In this document: positions 42,411-51,087 of the stretch, in pieces
Layout of the letters: each line of letters opens with the position of its first letter
Position numbering within the stretch: the stretch's first letter is position 1
Assembly: GCA_030018455.1 (NCBI GenBank)
Contig: JASEFU010000003.1
Location: forward strand, 62,001 to 126,000
Direction: 5' to 3'
DNA: 64,000 nt
Source: Dehalococcoidia bacterium
GTDB taxonomy: Bacteria; Chloroflexota; Dehalococcoidia; DSTF01; JALHUB01
Notes under the pieces: model-generated
What the model saw: only the letters and a program-made list of their open reading frames with translations
The model's database searches: none
Told to the model about the DNA's origin: nothing
Program-made: the position numbers and the translations under genes

Positions 42411-43472
42411 TCACTGGCCGGACGCTCCGTTCTTGCCCCGCTTCCTGCGCCGCCCGTTGCGCCGCCGTCGGCGCCTGCGCGTCCTGTCTCCGGCGGTATC
42501 GGCGGTCGTTTCCCCTGCTTTCGCTTCCGGCGGCTCTCCAGCGGCCTCGGCGGTAGCGGGCTCCGGTTCGCTGGCAACGGCGTTCGTCTCCACGAGCGTC
42601 TCCTCGGCTTCGGCCGGCCGGACCACGGTGCCGTACTGCTTCCGCAGCTCTTCGGCCGGCATGTCGAGAGTCGCGTACGTATCGAGCATCTGAAGGGTAA
42701 CCGTCTCACGTGGCACGTTCACGGCGATGAGCCTGGCGTCGCCAGCGGGGGTGGAAACGGTCTGCCCGATCCTGGGCAACTGCCCGCGCACGGACCTGTA
42801 GTACTCGTGCTCGAAGGCGAGACAGCAGAGGAGCCTGCCGCAGACGCCTGATATCTTCGCCGGGTTCAGGGGCACGTCCTGCTCCTTCGCCATGCGGATC
42901 GAAATCGAGGGAAACGAGGTCAACCACGAGCGGCAGCACAGCCGGTAGCCGCAGTGCCCGATGCCCCCGGCGAGTTTCGCCCTGTCCCGCTCCCCCACCT
43001 GGATGAGCTGGACTCGCTTGCCGAGGGTCGACGAAAGGTCGCGGACAAGGCTGCGGAAATCGACGCGCTGCTCGGCGATGAAATACAGCGTTAGTTGCGA
43101 GCCTTCGAGGGCGCAGTCGCCGCCGATCAGCCGCATGGGGAGGCCGTGCTCCTCGACCTTCTTCCGCGCTGTCTCAAGCTCCTCCTGGACCTTGCAGCGG
43201 AGCGCCTCTGCCTGGTTGAGGTCGTCGGGGCCGGCAACGCGAAGTACGGGGCTAAGGTCGTTGGAGACCTCCGCCGCCAGGAGCTGGTCGGGGCCTATCA
43301 CGACTCTCGCCACCTCCGACCCCTGCGGCGTCTGTACGACCACGTGCTGCCCCACTTCGAGGGTGAAACCCGTGGCGTCGAAATAGAAGACGCGCCCCGC
43401 TTCTTTGAACCTGACGCCTACTATCGAAGGCGCGGCCTCAGGGGACGCGACTTCTCCCTGTTCTTCTGTCAT
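42411..43472 (-). CDS. ricT: PSP1-domain protein RicT (YaaT)
   Basis: A 353-residue PSP1 protein. It has two cysteine clusters, GGIGHCGYRLCC and ISGVCGRLLCC, which in Bacillus RicT take part in Fe-S cluster binding within the RicAFT complex acting on RNase Y. The C-terminal 70 residues are unusual: an Ala/Glu-rich linker followed by a strongly basic tail (RRRRRRRR-NGRRRKRGKNG). It is next to holB, its usual neighbour. Confidence 0.9.
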   Translation of the reverse strand: MTEEQGEVASPEAAPSIVGVRFKEAGRVFYFDATGFTLEVGQHVVVQTPQGSEVARVVIGPDQLLAAEVSNDLSPVLRVAGPDDLNQAEALRCKVQEELETARKKVEEHGLPMRLIGGDCALEGSQLTLYFIAEQRVDFRSLVRDLSSTLGKRVQLIQVGERDRAKLAGGIGHCGYRLCCRSWLTSFPSISIRMAKEQDVPLNPAKISGVCGRLLCCLAFEHEYYRSVRGQLPRIGQTVSTPAGDARLIAVNVPRETVTLQMLDTYATLDMPAEELRKQYGTVVRPAEAEETLVETNAVASEPEPATAEAAGEPPEAKAGETTADTAGDRTRRRRRRRNGRRRKRGKNGASGQ

Positions 43473-43508
43473 GCCTTAACAACAACCGCACGGCCCGCCA
43501 TCGCCCTG

Positions 43509-44573
43509 CTAAGCGACGGGGCCCGTCGCGGATGTCTTCTCCTTTCTGATCGACGGCGCCGCGAGATCGAGCATCAGCACCTCGAGCGCCAGTTGAGCGT
43601 TTATGTTATCGAGCAGGCTGCGCCTCGTTCCGGCAATCGCCTGCAGGACGTATCTTATCTCTTCTACTGTATATTTTCTCGCCAACAGCCCCAGTCTGTC
43701 TAGGGCGTCAACGTTCGTGACGATATCGGGGCAGCCGGAGGCCACCAGGAGCACGTCGCGCCACCAGTCACGCCAGAGCTCGAGCACGCGCAGGACGCCC
43801 TCCCGATCGCGCGAGAAGCGACCCCCCAGCTCGGCGGCGTAGGCGAAGCGCTCGTCGCGGCCCACGGTTGTGAGGCGATAGGCGTCTTCGAGGAGCGCCG
43901 TCCGCGCCGGCAACACCGTCTCGTCCTCCCACGCCGTCACCGCCCAGCCGAGCCGTCCGCCGCTGAGCCGCGCCAGCAGCCCTGCGTCCTCCGGCGGCAC
44001 CGACCACTCTTCCTCCAGCGCTTCCTGCACCGCCGTCACCGTCATGAGCGAGAACGGCACCTTCCGGCAGCGGGAGACGACGGTGGGAAGGAGCGACTCC
44101 TCGCGGCTGGTGATAAGGATGAGCACGAGCGAGGGGGGCGGCTCTTCCAGCGTCTTGAGGAAGGCGTTCGACGCCTCGACGTTGAGGGCATCCGCGGGGT
44201 CGATGATGAGCACGCGGTATCGCCCCTCGAACGGCGTCCGGCTGACGACGCGCTCCAGGCGCCGCACCTGGCAGATGCGGATGTCGCGCGAGTTGTCCGA
44301 TGAGTGGTCATGAGAGCTTTCGTCGCAGAGGCCGCCAACCGTTATCAGCTCGACGTCCGGGTGGCTTCCCTGCTCGATAAGATAGCACTGGCGGCAGCGG
44401 CGGCAGGGAGGGTCTTCGCCGCGGCAGTTGAGCGCCTGCGCGAACTGGACGGCAGCGGTGCGCTTTCCCACCTGTGGAGGCCCGCTAAAGAGGTAAGCAT
44501 GTGAGAGCCGCCCGTCCGAGCGGGCGCGCGACAGCGCCGCTATCGCTTGCTCCTGCCCGATTATCGTCCACAT
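43509..44573 (-). CDS. holB: DNA polymerase III delta-prime subunit
   Basis: A 354-residue clamp-loader AAA+ protein. It starts IIGQEQAIAALSRA, has a P-loop GPPQVGKRTA, the zinc finger CRRCRQC preceded by CRGEDPPC, and LKTLEEPPP with an SRCR sensor 1 region. With the delta and tau/gamma subunits it opens and loads the sliding clamp. It lies between lysA and ricT on the same strand with short gaps, so they are probably one operon. Confidence 0.93.
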   Translation of the reverse strand: MWTIIGQEQAIAALSRARSDGRLSHAYLFSGPPQVGKRTAAVQFAQALNCRGEDPPCRRCRQCYLIEQGSHPDVELITVGGLCDESSHDHSSDNSRDIRICQVRRLERVVSRTPFEGRYRVLIIDPADALNVEASNAFLKTLEEPPPSLVLILITSREESLLPTVVSRCRKVPFSLMTVTAVQEALEEEWSVPPEDAGLLARLSGGRLGWAVTAWEDETVLPARTALLEDAYRLTTVGRDERFAYAAELGGRFSRDREGVLRVLELWRDWWRDVLLVASGCPDIVTNVDALDRLGLLARKYTVEEIRYVLQAIAGTRRSLLDNINAQLALEVLMLDLAAPSIRKEKTSATGPVA

Positions 44574-44588
44574 CGTCGGTTGTGGCCG

Positions 44589-45908
44589 CTACGTCTCGCA
44601 GCGCAGGACGTCTTCGTACGTCTCGCGGCGTCGCACGAGGCGCGCTTTCCCCTCCCGCACGAACAGCACAGGCGGCTTCAGCGCGGCGTTGTAGTTGCTC
44701 GCCATGGGGAGACAATACGCGCCCGCCCCGGGAACGGCGAGGATGTCGTCCGCCCACAGCTTCGGCAGATCGATGTCGCGGATCAGCACGTCGCCCGATT
44801 CGCAGTACTTGCCCGCAACGGTCACCCGCTCTTCCGCCGCGTCGTTCATGCGGCTGGCTACGACCGCCTCGTATCGCGCCTGGTACAGCGCCGGCCGGAT
44901 GTTGTCGGCCATGCCGCCGTCAACCGCGACGTAGGTGCGCACGCCCGGAATCTCCTTGCGCGCCCCCACGCCGTACAGGGCGACGCCGGCGCGGCCCGCA
45001 ATCGAGCGTCCGGGCTCGACCGTCAGGCGCGGCGCCGGAAGGCCGTGCTCGTCGCACCCTTCCTTGACCGCCGATACCACCGCTTCCGCGTACTGCGCCT
45101 TCGACGGGGGCGCGGTGTCGCGCACGTATTGGATGGCGAAGCCGCCGCCTGCGCTCAGCACCCGCGCCTCGAACCCGTGACGCGCCTTCATCGCGGCGGC
45201 GAAGCGCACAAGCTCGCGACACGCCTCCGCGTGCGGCTCCAGCTCCATGATCTGCGAGCCGATGTGGACGTGAAAACCGAGCAGTTCGATTCCCGGCGCG
45301 GCGAGCAGCTCCGTCGCCGCCTCTTCGGCCTGACCCGTCCCTATCGCGACGCCGAACTTGCTGTCGAGGGCGCCGGTGGAGATGTAGCGGTGCGTGTGGG
45401 GGTCGATGTTGGGCGAGACGCGCAGCAGCGCCCGCTGCCGCCGGCCCGCCGCTACCGCGATCTCGTTCAGCATCGCCGCCTCGTGCAGGTTGTCGACAAC
45501 GACACAGCCGAGGCCGGCCTCCACCGCTTCCTCAATCTCGCGCCGCGACTTGTTGTTGCCGTGGAAGTAGATGCGCTCCGCCGGGAACCCGGCCGCGAGG
45601 GCGATGGCAAGCTCGCCGCCGGACGCGACGTCGAGTCCCAGTCCTTCCTCGGCAATGAGTTGGGCGAGGGCGCGTCCCAGATAGGCCTTCGCCGCGTAGA
45701 CCACTGCCGTCTCCGGGTGACGCGACCGGAACTCGTGCAGCCACTCGCGGCAATTCTCGCGAAGCTCCGTCTCATCGAAGAGGTAAAGCGGCGTCCCGAA
45801 TTCACGCGCGAGAGCGACCGTATCGCAGCCGCCGATGACGAGGCGGCCCTGTGGCGACACCACTGCCGTGCGCGGGAACACGGGAGCGAGCGCGGGATCG
45901 AGAGGCAT
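44589..45908 (-). CDS. lysA: Diaminopimelate decarboxylase
   Basis: LysA decarboxylates meso-diaminopimelate to lysine, the last step of the pathway. The 439-residue PLP barrel enzyme shows YAAKAYLGRA with the PLP lysine, LDVASGGEL, HGNNKS, HVHIGSQI, VEPGRSI and the CESGDVLIRD active-site cysteine from the second subunit. I placed the start at ATG 45908, with GAGG nine bases upstream; an in-frame TTG at 45917 is possible. Confidence 0.95.
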   Translation of the reverse strand: MPLDPALAPVFPRTAVVSPQGRLVIGGCDTVALAREFGTPLYLFDETELRENCREWLHEFRSRHPETAVVYAAKAYLGRALAQLIAEEGLGLDVASGGELAIALAAGFPAERIYFHGNNKSRREIEEAVEAGLGCVVVDNLHEAAMLNEIAVAAGRRQRALLRVSPNIDPHTHRYISTGALDSKFGVAIGTGQAEEAATELLAAPGIELLGFHVHIGSQIMELEPHAEACRELVRFAAAMKARHGFEARVLSAGGGFAIQYVRDTAPPSKAQYAEAVVSAVKEGCDEHGLPAPRLTVEPGRSIAGRAGVALYGVGARKEIPGVRTYVAVDGGMADNIRPALYQARYEAVVASRMNDAAEERVTVAGKYCESGDVLIRDIDLPKLWADDILAVPGAGAYCLPMASNYNAALKPPVLFVREGKARLVRRRETYEDVLRCET

Positions 45909-46049
45909 GAACGGCAACCTCGGGTGGGAAGGTGGTCCAATTATATGCGAAGTAGACGGGAGGGTCTAGGAAGCCTGCCAGCGGATAGAAAACGGATAAA
46001 CGATGCGAGGGGAAGCGCAGAAGCCGCCTTCCCCATGGCCAGCCTCCCG

Positions 46050-46943
46050 CTACCCGCGCAGGGAGCAGGCTATCTCCTCACCCTCTTGCCTCATCGTCAC
46101 GCGGCCCTCGGCCTCCAGCTTATGGAGGTGCGAAAGTATCTGACCCCGCGCCATCCGCTCCAGCCGGGGGTCGAGCTCGGGGTATATGCCCCGCACGATC
46201 TGGCTCAGCCTGTCCTTCCCCTGACTGATAAGACGAAGCACCTGCTCGTCGCGCTCGCGGCGGTGGTCTATCAGCTCCTGAATCTTGCGCCGCGGCTGGT
46301 GAACGATGGGCCCGTGCCCGGGACAGATGATCGCCGCGTCGAGCGACTGCATCCGGCGCAGGGAATCGATGTACTGGAGCATGTCGCCGTAGGGCGGCGG
46401 CGCGATAGCCGTCGTCCCGATGCCGAGCACGTTGTCGCCGCTGAACAGCAACCCCTCTTCCTCAAAATGGAAGCACATGTGTCCCGCGCTGTGCCCCGGC
46501 ATGAGCAGCGCCCGCAGCGTAAGGCGTCCTGCTTCCAGCGCAGCCCCATCCTCGAGGAACACATCCACCCTGACACGCGCCGCCTTGCGCCGCAGCCGCC
46601 GCTCCTCCGCCGAGCGCTCCGGCGACGCGCTCTTCGCCGCCTGCTTCAGCAAGTCCGCCTCGACCGGGTTCATCGCGACTGCAACGTCCGCCTCCTGCTG
46701 ATAGCGATAGGCGCCGCTCGAGTGGTCGTAGTGATGGTGCGTGAGAGCGATCAGCTTCAGTCTGGGGCTGCCCAACGAACGCAAGTAGTCCAGGCGCGCG
46801 CCCACCGAGTCGTCGTCGGGGAAGCCGCTGTCCACCATGAACGCCTCGCCCCCGTCGACCACGAAGTAGACGTTGGGGGAATACGCCTCGGGATACGACC
46901 GTACCCTGACGCGGACGACGTGGACGTGCTCGCTTACCTGCAC
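46050..46943 (-). CDS. Metallo-beta-lactamase-fold hydrolase with C-terminal winged helix
   Basis: A 297-residue MBL-fold protein with THHHYDHSSG, PGHSAGHMCF and SGDNVLG metal-site segments. The C-terminal 75 residues (RRERDEQVLRLI, GQILSHLHKLEAEGRV) form a short winged-helix-like tail as in the LACTB2 group. The start is uncertain: GTG at 46943 has GAGG upstream, GTG at 46958 is also in frame. A TATAAT box at 46971-46976 lies very close upstream, so the leader is short. Substrate unknown. Confidence 0.82.
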   Translation of the reverse strand: MQVSEHVHVVRVRVRSYPEAYSPNVYFVVDGGEAFMVDSGFPDDDSVGARLDYLRSLGSPRLKLIALTHHHYDHSSGAYRYQQEADVAVAMNPVEADLLKQAAKSASPERSAEERRLRRKAARVRVDVFLEDGAALEAGRLTLRALLMPGHSAGHMCFHFEEEGLLFSGDNVLGIGTTAIAPPPYGDMLQYIDSLRRMQSLDAAIICPGHGPIVHQPRRKIQELIDHRRERDEQVLRLISQGKDRLSQIVRGIYPELDPRLERMARGQILSHLHKLEAEGRVTMRQEGEEIACSLRG

Positions 46944-47054
46944 AGAGGCCTCGGACACTGAAGTGGCACCATTATACACTCGCGCCAGGCTTTGACCGCA
47001 GACGCGGCCTCTGCTATCCTGCCACGCAACGCGGAGTCGGGAGGGAGGAACACG

Positions 47055-47687
47055 TTGGCAGGAGACGACCTGAGAGTGATAAAGATCGGCCCGCTCGGGC
47101 CTCATGCCAACAACGCCTACGTCATCATTGACGGCGGCAGCGGCGAAAGCCTCATCGTCGACATGCCGGCGGAGGGGGAAAAGGTCCTTGAGCAGGCGCA
47201 GGGGACGAAGGTGATGGGAATCGTCTTGACGCACGCCCACCCCGATCACCGGCTCTCCTTCGACCTGATGACCAAAGCAACGGGGGCGCCGGTCATGGCG
47301 CATGTGGAGGAAAGAGGGATATCGGAGGACAAGGTGACGCGCCGGTTGAGCGACGAAGAGACGCTGTCGCTCGGCTCCCAGGAGGTGAAGGTGATCCACA
47401 CGCCGGGTCACACGCCCGGCAGCATCTGTCTGCTTGCGGGCGAGCATCTCATTGCCGGCGACACCCTCTTCCCCGGCGGCCCCGGCCACACCGGCACGCC
47501 GCAGCAATTGCAGCAGGTGATACGGTCGATAATCGAGAGGCTCTTCGCGCTGCCCGATGACACGCTGGTCTGCCCCGGACACGGCGAGAACACGACAATC
47601 GGGCGCGCGAAACAGGAGTACGCCGTCTTCGCTTCGAGACAGCACCCTCCCGACCTGTGCGGCGATGTGACGTGGGAGGGATCGTAG
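47055..47687 (+). CDS. Metallo-beta-lactamase-fold hydrolase (glyoxalase II-like)
   Basis: A 210-residue MBL-fold protein with LTHAHPDHRLS (HxHxDH), HTPGHTPGSICL, AGDTLFPGG and PGHGENTTIG, a typical small hydroxyacylglutathione hydrolase-like arrangement. The TTG start at 47055 is preceded by GGGAGG. It is divergent from the other MBL-fold gene with about 100 bases between them. A thioester or persulfide-related substrate is possible but not shown. Confidence 0.85.
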   Translation: MAGDDLRVIKIGPLGPHANNAYVIIDGGSGESLIVDMPAEGEKVLEQAQGTKVMGIVLTHAHPDHRLSFDLMTKATGAPVMAHVEERGISEDKVTRRLSDEETLSLGSQEVKVIHTPGHTPGSICLLAGEHLIAGDTLFPGGPGHTGTPQQLQQVIRSIIERLFALPDDTLVCPGHGENTTIGRAKQEYAVFASRQHPPDLCGDVTWEGS

Positions 47688-47707
47688 GACCGGGGAGCAG
47701 GGCGCGA

Positions 47708-49369
47708 CTAGGCCGCGCGTCTGGTAGCAGGCCGGGCGCAGACGCGGTTGCCGCCCATTTTCTTCGCCTCATACAGCGCCTCGTCCGCCAATTCGACGAA
47801 CCGTCCAGCGCTGTCCACCGTTCCCCTGGTGAACTCCGCCACCCCGAGACTGGCCTTCATCGCTACCGTCTCGCCCTTCGAGAGGGAGAACTCGTGCCGC
47901 TCCACCCGGGTGCGGAACCGCTCCGCGAACCGGGCGCCGGCGGCGAGAGCGGAGCCGGGGAGCACGAACAGGAACTCGTCGCCGCCCAGGCGGCCTACGG
48001 CGTCGCCCTTGCGGCAACTTCTGCGCGCCAGTTGCGCAAGCTGCACAAGCACGTCATCGCCCGCTTGGTGGCCGTAGGTGTCGTTGATCCGTTTCAGCCC
48101 GTCCACGTCGAGCATAACGATGCTCAAGGCGGTATCGTGACGGACGGCACGCGCGCACTCCGCCTCGATGACTTCTTCTATATAGCGCCGGTTGGGGATG
48201 CCGGTCAGCGCGTCCGTGCGCGCCAGCCTGTGCTGGATCTCCATGCTGGCCTGCAACCGTTGCGCGTACTCCCTCAGTTGCGCCTCCGATTCGGCAAGGG
48301 CCTTGTACATCTGCATCGCCTTCAACGCGGCGGCGACCTGGGAAGCGATGCCCTTCATGAACGCTATTTCAGCGGGCGGAAAATCCCGGGGGGTAAAGCT
48401 GGAGCACTGCAAGAAGCCGAGATACTCGTCGCCGAAGAAGAGGGGTACCGACATTGACGACCTGAGGAGGTTGCGCCGGGCGAAGTCTCGCACCGTTTCC
48501 GGAACGCGCTCATCTTCTTGTGCGTCCTGAGCCACGAAGGGCTCACGCGTCTCCTTCATCAAGGTACCGATCGCATGCAATCCCCCGTCGCCGGTCAACA
48601 GCCGCCGCCACTCCTGCGCGGCGGACAGGTCGGAAAACCGGTTCCGGTTCATCGCGATGCGCGCAACGATCTGCGTGCCCGGCTCAGACACACCGATGGT
48701 CGCAAAGTCAAACGACGCCACAGCCGCCACAGCCGTCGCCAGCTCCACGAGCGCCGGCTGCACGTCCTCCGAGCGGGTAAGCATGTCCGCCGCGTTGGCG
48801 AGAGCGAGCAGGTGCTCTTTCTGCCTGGCGCCCCGCGCTGCGTTCAGCATTCGCTCCAGCAAGACCGTGATCGAGGGCATCGCCGCCTCGATAAACGTCA
48901 CGAGCTCCGGCGGGACACGCCCCTTCCAGGCGCCTTCGAGAATCAGCATCTCGGCCGGGCTCTCGCTGGTCGGCACCTTGAACGCTACGTACCGTCGCCC
49001 CGAGGCTACGGCCGCTGCCGCAAAGTCACCTACGCGGCGCTTTTCAATGTTGAAGGCCACAGGCCCACCCAGCAGGCCAAGCTGCCGCTGCACAAGCCAC
49101 AGCCCTATCTGCGACGTGCCGATGTCGTTCCCCGATCGCGAGCCGCCGTGGACGATGAAGCCCTGATCGAGCGCATAGGTAAAGAATATCTTCGACGCCC
49201 CCACGAACTCCGATAGGGCGTCCGCAAAGAGGGTCAGCGTCTTGTCGTCGGGCGGTTGTTGGAGTGCGGCGGTGCTCAGTCGATGCAGCGCCTTCAGCGC
49301 CGCGCCGCCATCGTCCCGTCGAGGCCCGCGTCCTGAGCCCGCAGCTGGCGTTGTTGCTCGCGAGCGCAC
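47708..49369 (-). CDS. Diguanylate cyclase with novel N-terminal sensor and GAF domain (copy 1)
   Basis: A 553-residue soluble protein. An unrecognised N-terminal domain (about 30-190; GTSQIGLWLVQRQ, WKGRVPPELVTF) is followed by a GAF domain (about 190-365), a coiled coil with RLQASMEIQHRLARTDALTG, and a GGDEF domain. The active site GGDEF is at about 462-466 and the RxxD inhibition site (RKGD) lies just before it, so it should make cyclic di-GMP with product feedback. GTG start. Its start is 3 bases from the stop of copy 2. Confidence 0.9.
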   Translation of the reverse strand: MRSRATTPAAGSGRGPRRDDGGAALKALHRLSTAALQQPPDDKTLTLFADALSEFVGASKIFFTYALDQGFIVHGGSRSGNDIGTSQIGLWLVQRQLGLLGGPVAFNIEKRRVGDFAAAAVASGRRYVAFKVPTSESPAEMLILEGAWKGRVPPELVTFIEAAMPSITVLLERMLNAARGARQKEHLLALANAADMLTRSEDVQPALVELATAVAAVASFDFATIGVSEPGTQIVARIAMNRNRFSDLSAAQEWRRLLTGDGGLHAIGTLMKETREPFVAQDAQEDERVPETVRDFARRNLLRSSMSVPLFFGDEYLGFLQCSSFTPRDFPPAEIAFMKGIASQVAAALKAMQMYKALAESEAQLREYAQRLQASMEIQHRLARTDALTGIPNRRYIEEVIEAECARAVRHDTALSIVMLDVDGLKRINDTYGHQAGDDVLVQLAQLARRSCRKGDAVGRLGGDEFLFVLPGSALAAGARFAERFRTRVERHEFSLSKGETVAMKASLGVAEFTRGTVDSAGRFVELADEALYEAKKMGGNRVCARPATRRAA

Positions 49370-49372
49370 GGC

Positions 49373-50968
49373 CTAGGCGACCCTCTCTCCCACAGGCAGC
49401 GCCCGGGTGGTATTCCCTCCCGCCGACTTCGCCGCGTAGAGGGCGCTATCGGCAAGAGCAATCAGATCAGAGGGGCCTTGCGACGTCGAGTTGGCGAACT
49501 GCGCCGCTCCCGCGCTCACACGGACACGCACACTCGTCTGTCCCTTGAGGGGGATAGGCTGCCGTTCCACCTTGAGGCGAAAGCGCTCACCGAACCTTTC
49601 CGCATCCCGCAGATCGGCCCCCGCGAGCACGAAGAGGAACTCGTCGCCGCCAAAGCGGGCTACCGTGTCCCCGCGGCGGCAACTCGTCCTCGCCAGATGG
49701 GCGAGCCTGATGAGGACGTCGTCGCCCGCCTGGTGGCCGTACTCGTCGTTTACTCGTTTCAGCCCGTCTACGTCGGCCATCACGATGCTGAGGGGCGTGC
49801 CGCTCCGAAGGGCCCGGGCGATTTCCGCGTCCATGACCTCTTCTGCGTAACGACGGTTGGGTATGCCGGTAAGGGCGTCCGTCCGGGCCAACCGGTGCTG
49901 GATTTCAACGCTGGCCTGAAGCTGTTCCGCGTATAGCCGCAGTTGTTCCTCGGAATCGGCGAGCTTCTTATACATCTGCATCGCCTTCAAGGCTGTGGCC
50001 GCCTGCGTAGCCACGCTCTGCAGGAACTGCACCTCCTCTTTGGGAAAGCTGCGGGGACGAAAACTCGCCAGTCCCAGCGTCCCCAGGACTTCATCGTTGA
50101 AGATGAGAGGGAAGCGCGCAGTGGAGACCACCATGAGGAACTGCCAGAACCTGCGGCCCGCTTCGTGCACCCGCTCGTCGTGCTGCGCGTCCGGCATCAA
50201 GACCGGCTGCCGCGTGGATATCGATTCGAGGGCGGGCCAGTCCGGCACCGATTCGAGCATCTCCCTCCATTCGGCGTAGAGGGAGCTCTCCTCCCAGCGT
50301 GTGCCGTTTATCACCCGTGTGGTCAGTTTCTGCGTCGTTTCGTCCCAGAGGTCGAGGCTCACCAGCTCGTAGTCAAGTGATTCGGCGACGGCCGTCGCCA
50401 CCTTCTCCAGCGTGGCATCCGTGTCCTTCGAGGCCGTGAGCACCTGCGCGGGGTTCGCCAGCGCCACCATCTGGTTTCTCTGGCGCTCGCCCTTGGTGGC
50501 GTCGAGCATTCTCTCGAGGAAGAACTGAAGGGAGGGCGTCAACATGCTGACCAGGCGCAGCAACCGCGGGGGAATCCCGCCCTTCCAGGCGCCCTTCACG
50601 ATGATCATTTCGCTTGGGCTGGCGCTTATGGGCAGCCGGGCCGCCATATAGCAGCGTCCTCGCGCCTTGGCGGCAGGGGCAAAGTCCTCCACACGGCGGT
50701 CGCGGACGTTGAACGCGACGGGGCACCCTTGCAGCTCGCACTGCCTCTGGACCAGCCAGACGCCGGTGCTGCCCGTTCCAAGGTCATCGCCCGAGCGGGA
50801 ATCGCCGCAGACCGTCCAGTCTCGCTCCGTGGCGTAGGTAAAGTAGACGCTCACGTCTCCGAGGGCAGCCGCAATCGTGTCCCCTACGGAGCGGAGTCCT
50901 TCTTTGGTCGCTTCCGCCCGACGGGCCATTTCCGCGACGCGCCGCAACGCGTTGAACTCGTCTCGCAA
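49373..50968 (-). CDS. Diguanylate cyclase with novel N-terminal sensor and GAF domain (copy 2)
   Basis: A 531-residue paralog of the genes on both sides. The same N-terminal domain is seen (GTGSTGVWLVQRQ, WKGGIPPRLLRL), then GAF, coiled coil (LQASVEIQHRLARTDALTG) and GGDEF at about 440-444, with RRGD as the inhibition site. The start is TTG at 50968 with GGGGAG upstream. A 119-base gap separates it from copy 3. Intact catalytic and inhibition motifs argue for an active enzyme. Confidence 0.9.
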   Translation of the reverse strand: MRDEFNALRRVAEMARRAEATKEGLRSVGDTIAAALGDVSVYFTYATERDWTVCGDSRSGDDLGTGSTGVWLVQRQCELQGCPVAFNVRDRRVEDFAPAAKARGRCYMAARLPISASPSEMIIVKGAWKGGIPPRLLRLVSMLTPSLQFFLERMLDATKGERQRNQMVALANPAQVLTASKDTDATLEKVATAVAESLDYELVSLDLWDETTQKLTTRVINGTRWEESSLYAEWREMLESVPDWPALESISTRQPVLMPDAQHDERVHEAGRRFWQFLMVVSTARFPLIFNDEVLGTLGLASFRPRSFPKEEVQFLQSVATQAATALKAMQMYKKLADSEEQLRLYAEQLQASVEIQHRLARTDALTGIPNRRYAEEVMDAEIARALRSGTPLSIVMADVDGLKRVNDEYGHQAGDDVLIRLAHLARTSCRRGDTVARFGGDEFLFVLAGADLRDAERFGERFRLKVERQPIPLKGQTSVRVRVSAGAAQFANSTSQGPSDLIALADSALYAAKSAGGNTTRALPVGERVA

Positions 50969-51087
50969 TATCTGCTCCCCGTGGCTGAGGGTTGCTCTGT
51001 AGAAGGTTCGGATACTCGACGTTGTTCCTGAATACGTGCAGGGGTCGCTGGCGGGAACAGTTGATGGGAGGTGTCGTCTTGCCCGCT

